DNA of 64,000 nucleotides from Oscillibacter sp. MSJ-31 (GTDB lineage: Bacteria > Bacillota > Clostridia > Oscillospirales > Oscillospiraceae): NCBI RefSeq assembly GCF_018918025.1, contig NZ_JAHLPT010000002.1, forward strand, positions 62,001 to 126,000. The letters are read 5' to 3'. Shown one piece after another: positions 27,238 to 35,749 of this stretch. How positions within the stretch are numbered: the first letter of the stretch is position 1; every line of letters starts with the position of its first letter. Under the pieces are notes generated by a model that saw only the letters and a list, made by a program, of their open reading frames with translations, searched no databases and had not been told where the DNA came from. The position numbers and the translations under genes were made by a program.

Positions 27238-28278
27238 TTATTTTTCGATGCGGTAGCTTTCCCTTCCGCCGTAGATGTGTACCGCGCGGGCGCGGTAGAT
27301 GTCCAGAACGGCGCTCGCCAGCGCGTCGGGATCGTGGCGGGCAAAGTCGCCGGACGGCGACGCCAGCGGCCGCTCGACCAGCTCGACGCCCATCTGCGCG
27401 ATGCGTTCACGGTCGACCGTCAGCGCCTCCGCGCCCTCGGCGCGGTAGCGCTCCGCCAACTCCGGCGGGATGGGAGAGGAATTGGCAAGGCACAGCTCCA
27501 CCATGTCCGCCGTACCGTGGCGCAGCAGCGCCGCCAGATGGTCGGCGGCGGTGTAGCCCTCGGTCTCACCGTCCTGTGTCATGATGTTGCAGACATAGAT
27601 CTTCTGCGCGTCGGACGCGGCGATGGCCTCCGCCACGCCGTCCACCAGCAGGTTCGGGATGATGCTCGTGTACAGACTCCCCGGCCCGAGGAGGATGAGG
27701 TCCGCCGCCGCGATGGCGTCGAGCGCATCGGGGAGCGCCTTCGGGTGCGCCGGCAGAAGCTCGACGTGGTCGATGCGGCAGTCCTGCTGCTTTTTGAAGC
27801 CGAAGATATTGCTCTCGCCGACAACGTAGGCGCCGTTTTCAAAGGTCGCCGTCAATCGCACGTCCGTCGTCGTGACCGGAATGACCGTGCCGCTGATGGC
27901 AAGCACCTGCCCCATGCTGCGCACCGCCTCGTCAAACGAGCCGGTGACGCCGTTGAGCGCCGCGAGCAGGAGATTGCCGAAGCACTGCCCGCGCAGCGTT
28001 CCGCTCTCAAAGCGATAGGTCAGGAGCTGCTGCATGACCGGCTCGGTGTTCGCGAGCGACTCCATGCAGTGGCGGATGTCGCCGGGCGGCAGCATCCCGA
28101 TGTCCCGCCGCAGCATACCGCTGCCGCCGCCGTCGTCCGACACGGTGACGATGGCGGTCAGATTTTTCGTGTATTTTTTCAGCCCGCGCAGCATGGTGGA
28201 AAGGCCCGTGCCGCCGCCGATGGCGACGATATGCGGTCCCTGCGCCCACAGCTGACGGCTCGGAAGCATCGCGCTCAT
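27238..28278 (-). CDS. yvcK: YvcK/CofD-like protein (gluconeogenesis factor family)
   Basis: A 346-residue protein. IVAIGGGTGLSTMLRGLKKY is the N-terminal nucleotide-binding motif, and VTVSDDGGGSGMLRRD with MLPPGDIRHCMESLA is diagnostic. YvcK binds UDP-GlcNAc in B. subtilis and is needed for cell shape on gluconeogenic carbon. The common partners rapZ and whiA are not next to it here. The ATG at 28278 follows GAGGACTGCGT. Confidence 0.93.
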   Translation of the reverse strand: MSAMLPSRQLWAQGPHIVAIGGGTGLSTMLRGLKKYTKNLTAIVTVSDDGGGSGMLRRDIGMLPPGDIRHCMESLANTEPVMQQLLTYRFESGTLRGQCFGNLLLAALNGVTGSFDEAVRSMGQVLAISGTVIPVTTTDVRLTATFENGAYVVGESNIFGFKKQQDCRIDHVELLPAHPKALPDALDAIAAADLILLGPGSLYTSIIPNLLVDGVAEAIAASDAQKIYVCNIMTQDGETEGYTAADHLAALLRHGTADMVELCLANSSPIPPELAERYRAEGAEALTVDRERIAQMGVELVERPLASPSGDFARHDPDALASAVLDIYRARAVHIYGGRESYRIEK

Positions 28279-28336
28279 ACGCAGTCCTCGTTTCCGCGCC
28301 GCCCACAGCGGACCGGCGCAAAAGACTTTTCGATTT

Positions 28337-28410
28337 TTAAGGCAGCACCGCACAATTTGGCAAGCCGATCCGGCGAAGCGCGCAGACGCAATTGCGCGGC
28401 GATGCCTTAA
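28337..28410. repeat. 74-bp inverted-repeat element in the yvcK leader
   Basis: TTAAGGCA and TGCCTTAA bound the segment, and pairing continues inward with gaps (CACAATTTG against CAATTGCG). It begins two bases past the yvcK promoter -10 and so is transcribed as a stem. Shape and size suit a MITE or a structured leader. No target-site duplication is visible. Confidence 0.55.
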
Positions 28411-28411
28411 G

Positions 28412-28440
28412 ATTATACCACTTTCTTTAAGACTGCACAA
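28412..28440 (-). promoter_or_regulatory. Promoter of yvcK
   Basis: TTGTGC (28440-28435), 17 bases, TATAAT (28417-28412) on the minus strand. Confidence 0.75.
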
Positions 28441-28446
28441 GCACCC

Positions 28447-28475
28447 TTGTTTTTTTCACCGCCGCGTGCTACACT
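28447..28475 (+). promoter_or_regulatory. Promoter of the TIGR02206-like gene
   Basis: TTGTTT (28447-28452), 17 bases, TACACT (28470-28475), divergent from the yvcK promoter. Confidence 0.65.
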
Positions 28476-28522
28476 CAGGGCGTACTGTTCAGAAGTCGCA
28501 AAGAAAGGCAGATCGCTGTGCT

Positions 28523-29260
28523 ATGACCTATTTCTGGGAAACCGTTGACACCATCGCGCCTGGCCTCGGCTGGCCGCATTTCGGCCCCTTCCATCTCGCC
28601 GTGCTCGCCGTTTTTCTTCTGCTCGGCGCCGTGCTCTGCCGCGGCTATTGCGGCATGGACACGGACAAGCGGCGCCGCTGGCGGCGCACGGTCGCGCTGC
28701 TGCTCGTCGCGGACGAGCTTTTCAAGGACTTCGGGCTGCTCTACGGCGGCAATTTCAGCCTCGATTACCTGCCGCTGCACCTGTGCTCCATCAATATCTT
28801 TCTCATCGCCCTGCACGCCTGGCGGCGGCCGAAGCTGCTCGACACCTTTTTGTATTTCGTCTGCCTGCCCGCCGCCTGCGCGGCGCTGCTCTTTCCGACG
28901 TGGGCCCCGCTGCCGCCGCTCAACTTCATGGTGATCCACAGCTTCACCGTGCATTTCCTGCTCGCGCTCTATCCCCTTGCGCTGACCCTCTGCGGCGACA
29001 TGGACCCGCAGCCGCGCGCGTTCCCGCGCTGCTTTGCCCTGCTCGCGGCGATGGCTGTGCCGATCTGGTTTTTCAACCGTGCGTTCGGCACGAACTTCAT
29101 GTTCCTCATGCGCGCCGACGAGGGCAACCCGCTCAAGCTCTTTGAGCGCTTCGGCAGCCATCTGCTCGGCTACCCCGTGCTCCTCGCCGCGGTCTTTGCC
29201 GTGATGTATCTGCTGCTGCGCGCGCTGCGCCGCCGCACCGCCGTGCCCGCCGGCAAATAA
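28523..29260 (+). CDS. YwaF/TIGR02206 family membrane protein
   Basis: A 245-residue protein with about seven hydrophobic helices. LPLHLCSINIFLIALHAW and NFMVIHSFTVHFLLALYPLA carry the conserved His residues of the TIGR02206 (YwaF) family; WFFNRAFGTNFMFLM is also typical. Function unknown. The ATG at 28523 follows an AAAGAAAGG; a start at 28466 overlaps the promoter. Confidence 0.85.
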   Translation: MTYFWETVDTIAPGLGWPHFGPFHLAVLAVFLLLGAVLCRGYCGMDTDKRRRWRRTVALLLVADELFKDFGLLYGGNFSLDYLPLHLCSINIFLIALHAWRRPKLLDTFLYFVCLPAACAALLFPTWAPLPPLNFMVIHSFTVHFLLALYPLALTLCGDMDPQPRAFPRCFALLAAMAVPIWFFNRAFGTNFMFLMRADEGNPLKLFERFGSHLLGYPVLLAAVFAVMYLLLRALRRRTAVPAGK

Positions 29261-29276
29261 AGCCCTCCGCCGATCC

Positions 29277-29304
29277 GACCCGTCCCGCAGGGGACGGGTT
29301 GTTT
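29277..29304 (+). terminator. Terminator of the TIGR02206-like gene
   Basis: ACCCGTCCC and GGGACGGGT around GCAG, followed by TGTTTC. Confidence 0.75.
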
Positions 29305-29340
29305 CATTTGTGAACTTTCTGTATCATTTCATTTTCCCGC

Positions 29341-29369
29341 TTGACAAGAAAAAATGTTTCGGCTACAAT
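29341..29369 (+). promoter_or_regulatory. Promoter of the MarR-ABC operon with nearby palindrome
   Basis: TTGACA (29341-29346), 17 bases, TACAAT (29364-29369). Shortly downstream, GTCG-CATA-CGAC (about 29384-29395) is a small palindrome that could hold the MarR protein. Confidence 0.75.
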
Positions 29370-29422
29370 ACGCAGGTCAATAGGTCGCATACGACGTAAT
29401 TTTATTTCCGAGGTGAGGAACC

Positions 29423-29914
29423 ATGTGCAAACGATCCGTCCCCAGGGGACTGCGCTTTGCGATCCTGCAAAAAACCATACGCCGGCAGATGGACGAATAC
29501 GTCCGCGGGACGGGGCTGACCGGCACGCAGGTCGGCGTGCTCGGCGAGCTTGGCCGTCTGGAGCGCGAGAGCGCGGGTGAGGTGACGCAGAAGGCGCTGG
29601 AGGCGGCGGCGCACGTCACGCATCCGACGATGACGGAGCTTCTGAAAAAGCTGGAGAAAAAGGGCTTTGTCACCTGCCGCACCAGCGAAAAGGACCACCG
29701 CTGCAAGGTCGTCTCCGCCACCGAGAGGGCGCACGAGCTGCATCATGCCATCGGTGTTTTCGACGATCGCGTGTTCACGGCGCTCTGCCGCGGACTGAGC
29801 GAGGGCGAGATTGCGGAATTTTTACGCATCACCGATGTGATGCTGGAAAACGCAAAAAATATGAACGACGCGCGGGAGCCTTTCCCGTGCGGGAGAGGAT
29901 GTGATGCCGAATGA
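29423..29914 (+). CDS. MarR-family transcriptional regulator
   Basis: A 163-residue protein. The winged helix spans about 30-105 (AAAHVTHPTMTELLKKLEKK, with the wing at TSEKDHRCKVV). Four bases overlap the following ABC gene, so it is the first gene of a drug-export operon that it probably represses until ligand binds. GAGGTGAGGAACC precedes the ATG. Confidence 0.9.
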   Translation: MCKRSVPRGLRFAILQKTIRRQMDEYVRGTGLTGTQVGVLGELGRLERESAGEVTQKALEAAAHVTHPTMTELLKKLEKKGFVTCRTSEKDHRCKVVSATERAHELHHAIGVFDDRVFTALCRGLSEGEIAEFLRITDVMLENAKNMNDAREPFPCGRGCDAE

Positions 29915-31653
29915 TCCGACAGCTCACAAAATGTATCCGCGAATACAAAGCCCCGACGATCTGGACGCTCGTGCTCATTTTAGCCGAGGTCGCCATCGAC
30001 GTTATCATTCCCTTTGAGACCGCCAACCTCATCAACGAGGTCAAGGCCGGCGCGGAGCTCGGCGGCATCATGCGCGTGGGTCTTGTGCTCGTGCTGCTGG
30101 CGATGATCTCGCTCGTGTGCGGCGGCGCGGCGGGCTTTACCGGCTCCAAGGCAGCGTCCGGCTTTGCCAAAAACGTGCGCCATGACCTCTTCACCAAGGT
30201 ACAGAGCTTTTCGTTCGAGAACATTGACAAGTTCTCGTCCGCCTCGCTCGTCACGCGCATGACCACCGACATTCAGAATGTGCAGATGGCGTACATGATG
30301 TGCATCCGCATCGCCGTGCGCGCGCCGTTGATGATGATCTTCTCCATCATCATGGCGTTTATCATGGGTGGAAGACTCGCGCTGACCTTCGTGGTCATCG
30401 TGCCGGTGCTGGTCGTCGGGCTGTTCTTCATCGCGCGCGAGGCCATGCCCGCGTTCCGCGCGGTGTTCCGCAAGTACGATAAGCTCAACGAATCCGTGGA
30501 GGAAAACGTGCGCGCGGTGCGCGTGGTGAAGGGCTTCGCGCGTGAGAGCTACGAGACGAAGAAGTTCACCGCCGCAAGCGACAACATCCGCGGCGACTTC
30601 ACGCACGCCGAGCGCGTGGTCGCGCTCAACTCCCCGCTCATGCAGCTGTGCGTGTACTTCAATATGGTGTTCGTGCTCTTCGTCGGCTCGAAGCTCATCA
30701 TCACGAACGGCGGCACGACCATCGACGTCGGCCAGCTCTCCGCCATGCTCACCTACGGCATTCAGGTGCTCATGTCGCTGATGATGGTCTCCATGATCTA
30801 TGTGATGCTCACCATGTCCGCCGAATCCGTCAAGCGTATCTGCGAGGTCTTGAGCGAGGAGTCCGCGCTCACCGATCCCGCCGCGCCGGTCACGACCGTC
30901 GCGGACGGCTCCATCGACTTCAACGGCGTGAGCTTCAAGTATTCCGCCGGCGCGGAGAAATACGCGCTGCGGGACATCGACCTCCACATCGCCTCGGGCC
31001 AGACCGTCGGCATCCTCGGCGGCACCGGCTCAAGCAAATCGACCCTTGTGCAGCTCATCCCCCGCCTCTACGACGTGACGGATGGCAGCGTGAAGGTCGG
31101 CGGCGTGGACGTGCGTGAGTACGATCTCGACGCGCTGCGCAGCGCCGTAAGCATGGTGCTGCAGAAGAACGAGCTGTTTTCCGGCAGCATCAAAGAAAAT
31201 CTCCGCTGGGGCAATGAGAACGCCACGGACGCGGAGCTTGAGGAGGCCTGCCGCCTCGCGCAGGCGGACGACTTCATCCGCTCCTTCCCCGACGGCTACG
31301 ACACCCACATCGAGCAGGGCGGCACGAACGTCTCCGGCGGACAGAAGCAGCGCCTGTGCATCGCCCGCGCGCTGCTCAAGAAGCCGAAGATCCTGATCCT
31401 CGACGACTCGACCTCCGCGGTCGATACGCGCACCGACGCGCTCATCCGCGAGGGCTTCAAGTCCTATATCCCCGAGACGACCAAGATCATCATTGCCCAG
31501 CGCGTCGCGTCCGTGCAGGACGCCGACCTCATCCTCGTGATGGACGGCGGCGCCATTGCCGCCTCCGGCACGCACGAGGAGCTGCTCAAGACCTCCGGGA
31601 TTTACCGCGAGGTCTACGAATCCCAGACGAACGGAGGCGACGAGAATGCCTAA
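29911..31653 (+). CDS. ABC exporter half-transporter, subunit 1
   Basis: A 580-residue protein. Six membrane helices (about 15-310) precede an ATPase with Walker A GILGGTGSSKSTLVQL, signature NVSGGQKQRLCIARAL, Walker B ILILDDSTSAVD. In Walker B the residue after the Asp is D where most ABC exporters have the catalytic Glu (LDD), the mark of the degenerate partner in heterodimeric exporters. The Walker A has S in place of GK's G (GSSKST). It pairs with the next gene as in BmrC/BmrD-like systems. Confidence 0.92.
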   Translation: MIRQLTKCIREYKAPTIWTLVLILAEVAIDVIIPFETANLINEVKAGAELGGIMRVGLVLVLLAMISLVCGGAAGFTGSKAASGFAKNVRHDLFTKVQSFSFENIDKFSSASLVTRMTTDIQNVQMAYMMCIRIAVRAPLMMIFSIIMAFIMGGRLALTFVVIVPVLVVGLFFIAREAMPAFRAVFRKYDKLNESVEENVRAVRVVKGFARESYETKKFTAASDNIRGDFTHAERVVALNSPLMQLCVYFNMVFVLFVGSKLIITNGGTTIDVGQLSAMLTYGIQVLMSLMMVSMIYVMLTMSAESVKRICEVLSEESALTDPAAPVTTVADGSIDFNGVSFKYSAGAEKYALRDIDLHIASGQTVGILGGTGSSKSTLVQLIPRLYDVTDGSVKVGGVDVREYDLDALRSAVSMVLQKNELFSGSIKENLRWGNENATDAELEEACRLAQADDFIRSFPDGYDTHIEQGGTNVSGGQKQRLCIARALLKKPKILILDDSTSAVDTRTDALIREGFKSYIPETTKIIIAQRVASVQDADLILVMDGGAIAASGTHEELLKTSGIYREVYESQTNGGDENA

Positions 31654-33565
31654 AGTGAATCCGCACGCCGATCCCACGCGGCGCGATCTCGGCCCCGCCG
31701 CGCTGGGGCGCACGGTGAAGAAGCTCTTTTCCTATTATCCCGTGCTCGCCCCCGTCACCTTTGTCTGCATTCTGTTCTCCTCCATCGTATCCTCCGTTCC
31801 CTCGCTCTTCACGCAGAACATCATCCAGATCATCGAAAAGTGGTATGTCAGCCGCGACTGGGCCGCCGCCAAGGCGGAGATCGTGCCCTATCTCACGCTG
31901 CTCGTCGTGCTCTACGCGCTCTCCATTCTCTCCATGACGGTCTACACGCAGCTCATGGCGTATATGACGCAGGGTTTTCTGCATAAGCTGCGCTGCGAGA
32001 TGTTCGGCGGGATGCAGAAGCTGCCCATCCGTTACTTTGACAGCCACCAGCACGGCGACATCATGAGCCACTACACGAACGACATCGACACGCTCCGCCA
32101 GCTCGTCTCGCAGGCGCTGCCCGCGCTCATTCAGTCCGGCGCGATCGTGCTCGTGGTGTTCTCCATCATGCTCTACTTCAGCCTTTGGCTGACGCTGGTG
32201 CTCGTGCTCGGCATCATCGCCATGGTCGCGGTCACGAAGAAGATCGGCGGCGGCAGCGCGAAATACTTCGTCCGCCAGCAGAAGGCGGTCGCCTCCACCG
32301 AGGGCTTCATTCAGGAGATGATGGCGGGTCAGAAGGTCGTCAAGGTCTTCTGCCACGAGCAGAAGAGCATCGAGGACTTCGACCGGCTCAACGACGCCCT
32401 CTTTGAGGACAGCTTCCGCGCGCAGGCCTATGCCAGCGTCCTCGGCCCCATCATCGGCAACATCGGCAACATCCTCTATGTGACGCTCGCGCTCGTCGGC
32501 GGCGTGTTCCTGCTCATCGGGCTGCCGAACGTGTCGCTCTCCGGCAAGGCGCTGGACATCTCCATCCTTGTGCCCTTCCTCAACATGGCGCGCCAGTTCA
32601 CCGGCAACGTCAACCAGCTCTCCCAGCAGATCAACGCGGTCGTCATGGCGGGCGCGGGCGCGCAGCGCGTGTTCGCCCTCATCGACGAAAAGCCCGAGAC
32701 GGACGACGGCTATGTGACGCTTGTGAACGCCGCGGTCGCGCCCGACGGCACCGTGACCGAATCTGACCGCCGCACCGGTCATTGGGCGTGGAAGCACCCG
32801 CACGGCGACGGCACCCTCACCTACACCGAGCTGCGCGGCGACGTGCGCCTCACCGATGTGGACTTTGCCTACACCGAGGGCAAGGACGTGCTGCACGACG
32901 TATCCGTTTACGCCGAGCCGGGCCAGAAGGTCGCCTTTGTCGGCGCGACCGGCGCGGGCAAAACGACCATCACGAACCTCATCAACCGCTTTTACGACAT
33001 TGCCGACGGCAAGATCCGCTACGACGGCATCAACATCAACAAGATCAAGAAGGCGGATCTGCGCCGCTCCCTCGGTCTTGTTTTGCAGGAGACGAACCTC
33101 TTCACCGGCACGGTGATGGAGAACATCCGCTACGGCCGTCTGGACGCGACGGACGAGGAGTGCCGCGCGGCGGCAAGGCTCGCCGGCGCGGACGACTTCA
33201 TCACGCGCCTGCCGCAGGGCTACGACACGCTGCTGACCAACAACGGCGCGAACCTCTCGCAGGGCCAGCGCCAGCTCATCGCCATTGCCCGTGCGGCGGT
33301 CGCCGACCCGCCGGTGATGATCCTCGACGAGGCGACCAGCTCCATCGACACGCGCACCGAGGCCATCGTGCAGCGCGGCATGGATCAGCTGATGGAGGGC
33401 CGCACGGTGTTCGTCATCGCGCACCGCCTGTCCACCGTCAAGAACTCCGACGTCATCATGGTCCTCGACCACGGCCGCATCATCGAGCGCGGAAGCCACG
33501 AAAAGCTCATCGCCGAAAGGGGCACCTACTATCAGCTCTACACCGGCGCATTCGAGCTGGAATAA
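31646..33565 (+). CDS. ABC exporter half-transporter, subunit 2
   Basis: A 639-residue protein. Six helices are followed by an ATPase with Walker A FVGATGAGKTTITNLI, signature NLSQGQRQLIAIARAA and Walker B VMILDEATSSID with the catalytic Glu present. An inserted segment (about 360-400, between the membrane and ATPase domains) gives the extra length common to BmrD/EfrD-type subunits. The ATG at 31646 overlaps the subunit 1 stop by 8 bases. Together the two form a heterodimeric multidrug or lipid exporter with one full-strength ATP site. Confidence 0.93.
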   Translation: MPKVNPHADPTRRDLGPAALGRTVKKLFSYYPVLAPVTFVCILFSSIVSSVPSLFTQNIIQIIEKWYVSRDWAAAKAEIVPYLTLLVVLYALSILSMTVYTQLMAYMTQGFLHKLRCEMFGGMQKLPIRYFDSHQHGDIMSHYTNDIDTLRQLVSQALPALIQSGAIVLVVFSIMLYFSLWLTLVLVLGIIAMVAVTKKIGGGSAKYFVRQQKAVASTEGFIQEMMAGQKVVKVFCHEQKSIEDFDRLNDALFEDSFRAQAYASVLGPIIGNIGNILYVTLALVGGVFLLIGLPNVSLSGKALDISILVPFLNMARQFTGNVNQLSQQINAVVMAGAGAQRVFALIDEKPETDDGYVTLVNAAVAPDGTVTESDRRTGHWAWKHPHGDGTLTYTELRGDVRLTDVDFAYTEGKDVLHDVSVYAEPGQKVAFVGATGAGKTTITNLINRFYDIADGKIRYDGININKIKKADLRRSLGLVLQETNLFTGTVMENIRYGRLDATDEECRAAARLAGADDFITRLPQGYDTLLTNNGANLSQGQRQLIAIARAAVADPPVMILDEATSSIDTRTEAIVQRGMDQLMEGRTVFVIAHRLSTVKNSDVIMVLDHGRIIERGSHEKLIAERGTYYQLYTGAFELE

Positions 33566-33574
33566 GCAGAAAAT

Positions 33575-33604
33575 CGGGGGTGGCACGGGCCGCCCCCGTT
33601 TTTT
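33575..33604 (+). terminator. Terminator of the MarR-ABC operon
   Basis: CGGGGGTGGC and GCCGCCCCCG form the stem with a small mismatch; T6 follows. Confidence 0.85.
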
Positions 33605-33626
33605 CGTTTCTTTGCCCGAAAGGCTC

Positions 33627-33654
33627 TTGCTTTTTCACGCGGATACGCTATAAT
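33627..33654 (+). promoter_or_regulatory. Promoter of the MATE exporter gene
   Basis: TTGCTT (33627-33632), 16 bases, TATAAT (33649-33654). The 75-base leader contains a CGTCCCG/CGGGGCG stem. Confidence 0.7.
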
Positions 33655-33730
33655 GACTTCTACGAACGTCCCGTCAGGCTCTCTGTCGGGGCGCTGCTTT
33701 CTCTCACGGAATAAGGAGCCTGCTACGCTT

Positions 33731-35092
33731 ATGGAAAATAAAGTCACCGCCCGCAATCCCATCACGGAGGGCTGCATCTGGAAGGGAATGCTGCTCTTCG
33801 CGCTGCCGATCATGCTCGGCTCGCTGCTCCAGCAGCTCTACAACACCGCCGACGCCGTCATCGTCGGCCGCGCGCTCGGCAAGGCCGCGCTCGCCTCGGT
33901 CGGCGGCTCGTCGGGCCGCATCACGAATCTGCTCGTCAACGCCTTTGTCGCGCTCTCGTCGGGCGCGAGCGTCATCGTCGCGCAGCACTTCGGCGCAAGG
34001 GACACGCAGCGCGTGCGCCGGAGCATCTGCACCGCCATGCTGCTCTCGGTAGTCTGTGGCATTCTTCTCACGGTCCTCGGCATTACCTCCGCGCGGCAGC
34101 TGCTCGTGTGGATGCAGACCACCCCCGAGACACTCGACGCCTCCGCCTCCTATCTGCGCATCTTCTTCCTCGGCATGGTGCCGACCATGCTCTACAACAT
34201 GGGCAGCGGCATCCTGCGCGCGATGGGAGACTCCAAGCGTCCGCTTTACTACCTTTTCGTCTGCGTCGTAGCCAACATTGCGCTCGACCTGCTCTTTGTG
34301 ATCGTTTTCCAATGGGGCATCGAGGGAGCCGCCGCCGCGACCGCTCTTTCGCAGGTCGTGTGCGCGGCGCTGGTCGTGCGCGCCCTGCGGCGGCTGCCCG
34401 AGGAGCAGCGTCTGCTCTACGACCGTGAGGAGCTTGACCGCGGCATTCTCCGCCGGATGCTCCACGTCGGCATCCCCGCTGCCCTTCAAAGCTCGATGTA
34501 TGGCGTCGCCAACATCGTCCTGCAGGTCGGCATCAATATGCTCGGCACGGACTCCATGGCGGGCTGGACCGCCTTCAACAAGTTCGACGACTACTACTGG
34601 CCCATCTCCAACGCCATCGGCATCGCCGTCATGACCTACGTCGGGCAGAACTTCGGCGCGGGCGACCGCGAGCGCGTGCACGAGTCGATCCACAAGGGGC
34701 TGCTCATCCACCTGACGACCTCCGCGCTCTTCTCCGTCATCATCTTCTCGGGTCGTTACCCGATGATGCACCTCTTCGTCGGCGACGATCCGACGGTCAT
34801 CGCCATCGGCGCGCAGGTGACGGCGCTCATCGCTCCCTGCTATGTGCTCTTCACGCTCGTCGAGGTCCTCTCCGCCACCATGCGCGGCGTCGGCGACGCG
34901 GTGGTCCCCGCCGCCATCACGATGGTCTTTACCTGCATCGTGCGTCTCATCTACCTCTGGGGCTACGCCTTCTCGCACAACTCCAACCTCACCATTGCCG
35001 TCATCTACCCCATCTCCTGGGTGCTCACCAGCATCGCCTTTCTCCTTTACTATAAGTCCCGCAAATGGATGCCCAAGGGCTTCCATTTCTGA
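33731..35092 (+). CDS. MATE-family efflux transporter
   Basis: A 453-residue protein with 12 hydrophobic helices. MLGSLLQQLYNTADAVIVGR near the start and YVGQNFGAGDRERV in the second half are MATE hallmarks. It exports cationic compounds by sodium or proton exchange. The ATG at 33731 follows AAGGAG. It has its own promoter downstream of the ABC exporter. Confidence 0.94.
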   Translation: MENKVTARNPITEGCIWKGMLLFALPIMLGSLLQQLYNTADAVIVGRALGKAALASVGGSSGRITNLLVNAFVALSSGASVIVAQHFGARDTQRVRRSICTAMLLSVVCGILLTVLGITSARQLLVWMQTTPETLDASASYLRIFFLGMVPTMLYNMGSGILRAMGDSKRPLYYLFVCVVANIALDLLFVIVFQWGIEGAAAATALSQVVCAALVVRALRRLPEEQRLLYDREELDRGILRRMLHVGIPAALQSSMYGVANIVLQVGINMLGTDSMAGWTAFNKFDDYYWPISNAIGIAVMTYVGQNFGAGDRERVHESIHKGLLIHLTTSALFSVIIFSGRYPMMHLFVGDDPTVIAIGAQVTALIAPCYVLFTLVEVLSATMRGVGDAVVPAAITMVFTCIVRLIYLWGYAFSHNSNLTIAVIYPISWVLTSIAFLLYYKSRKWMPKGFHF

Positions 35093-35097
35093 AAAAC

Positions 35098-35129
35098 TGC
35101 GCGCAGAGCCGTTTTCGGCCCTGCGCGCA
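35098..35129 (+). terminator. Hairpin after the MATE gene
   Basis: TGCGCGCAG and CTGCGCGCA with an inner GCC/GGC pair; no T-tract on the plus strand, so it is a weak terminator at best. Confidence 0.5.
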
Positions 35130-35162
35130 ACCGTCGATTGACAAATTTCCTGCCCGTCTTTC

Positions 35163-35191
35163 TTGTCCGCAACCGCAAAAAGCGGTATGCT
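35163..35191 (+). promoter_or_regulatory. Promoter of the small membrane protein gene
   Basis: TTGTCC (35163-35168), 17 bases, TATGCT (35186-35191). A TTGACA at 35139 has no good -10. Confidence 0.55.
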
Positions 35192-35238
35192 CTGCCCATC
35201 AAACAGGCGCCTTTGAAACGGAGTACGGCGTCGCCGGC

Positions 35239-35685
35239 ATGGTGCGTGAGCGGCAGAGGGAGTACGCCCCCACCTATGCCCGCCTGAACATCACCGGCAC
35301 CGTGCTGTGCATTCTTGCCGCCGTGCCGCTCTTCGCCGCCATGTGCGTCTCCGCCTCCGGACTCTTCTACATCGGCGCGGTCTGCCTGCTGCTCGCCATC
35401 GTCAGCGTCGGCTGCTTCGCCTTCGTGCTCGGCGGCGTGAACCACAGCACCATGCAGGCGCTTCTGGAAGAGGAGGACTACACCCGCGAGAACAAGGCGA
35501 AAAGCCCCATCGTCGGCGCGGTCAGCGGCATCTACTGGCTGCTCGTCACCGCCGTTTACCTCTTCTGCACCTTCGGCCCCATGGGCAACGGACAGCCGAA
35601 ATACAGCTGGTTCATCTGGGCGGTCGCGGGCGTGCTCTTCGGCGCGGTCATGCTGGTGGTAAAGCTCATCGCAAGGAGAAAGTGA
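35239..35685 (+). CDS. Membrane protein resembling the C-terminal domain of XRE-type regulators
   Basis: A 148-residue protein with four hydrophobic segments (about 18-40, 42-62, 95-113, 122-142). The segment KSPIVGAVSGIYWLLVTAVY, then WFIWAVAGVLFGAVML, recalls the membrane tail of many Clostridial XRE regulators, but no helix-turn-helix precedes it. The frame stays open upstream into non-coding-looking sequence. The ATG at 35239 has only a distant GGAG, so the start is uncertain. It may be a stand-alone membrane protein or the remains of a longer regulator. Confidence 0.6.
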   Translation: MVRERQREYAPTYARLNITGTVLCILAAVPLFAAMCVSASGLFYIGAVCLLLAIVSVGCFAFVLGGVNHSTMQALLEEEDYTRENKAKSPIVGAVSGIYWLLVTAVYLFCTFGPMGNGQPKYSWFIWAVAGVLFGAVMLVVKLIARRK

Positions 35686-35703
35686 CCGCCGCGCGGTACA
35701 TAG

Positions 35704-35739
35704 AAAAATGTCCGTTCTCCGAGAGGACGGACATTTTTT
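35704..35739. terminator. Bidirectional terminator between converging genes
   Basis: AAAAATGTCCGT and GACGGACATTTTTT flank an inner CTC/GAG stem; A- and T-tracts on both sides. Confidence 0.85.
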
Positions 35740-35749
35740 GCGTTTTCGC

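Noticed and set aside
31586-33586. A 666-codon minus-strand frame opposite the second ABC subunit
   Set aside because: Antisense shadow; the exporter motifs are complete.
33655-33730. Riboswitch (guanidine or similar) ahead of the MATE gene
   Set aside because: Only one short stem; no conserved loop sequence of a known class.
35139-35144. TTGACA as the -35 of the membrane-protein gene
   Set aside because: No -10 at a proper distance; the TTGTCC/TATGCT pair fits better.
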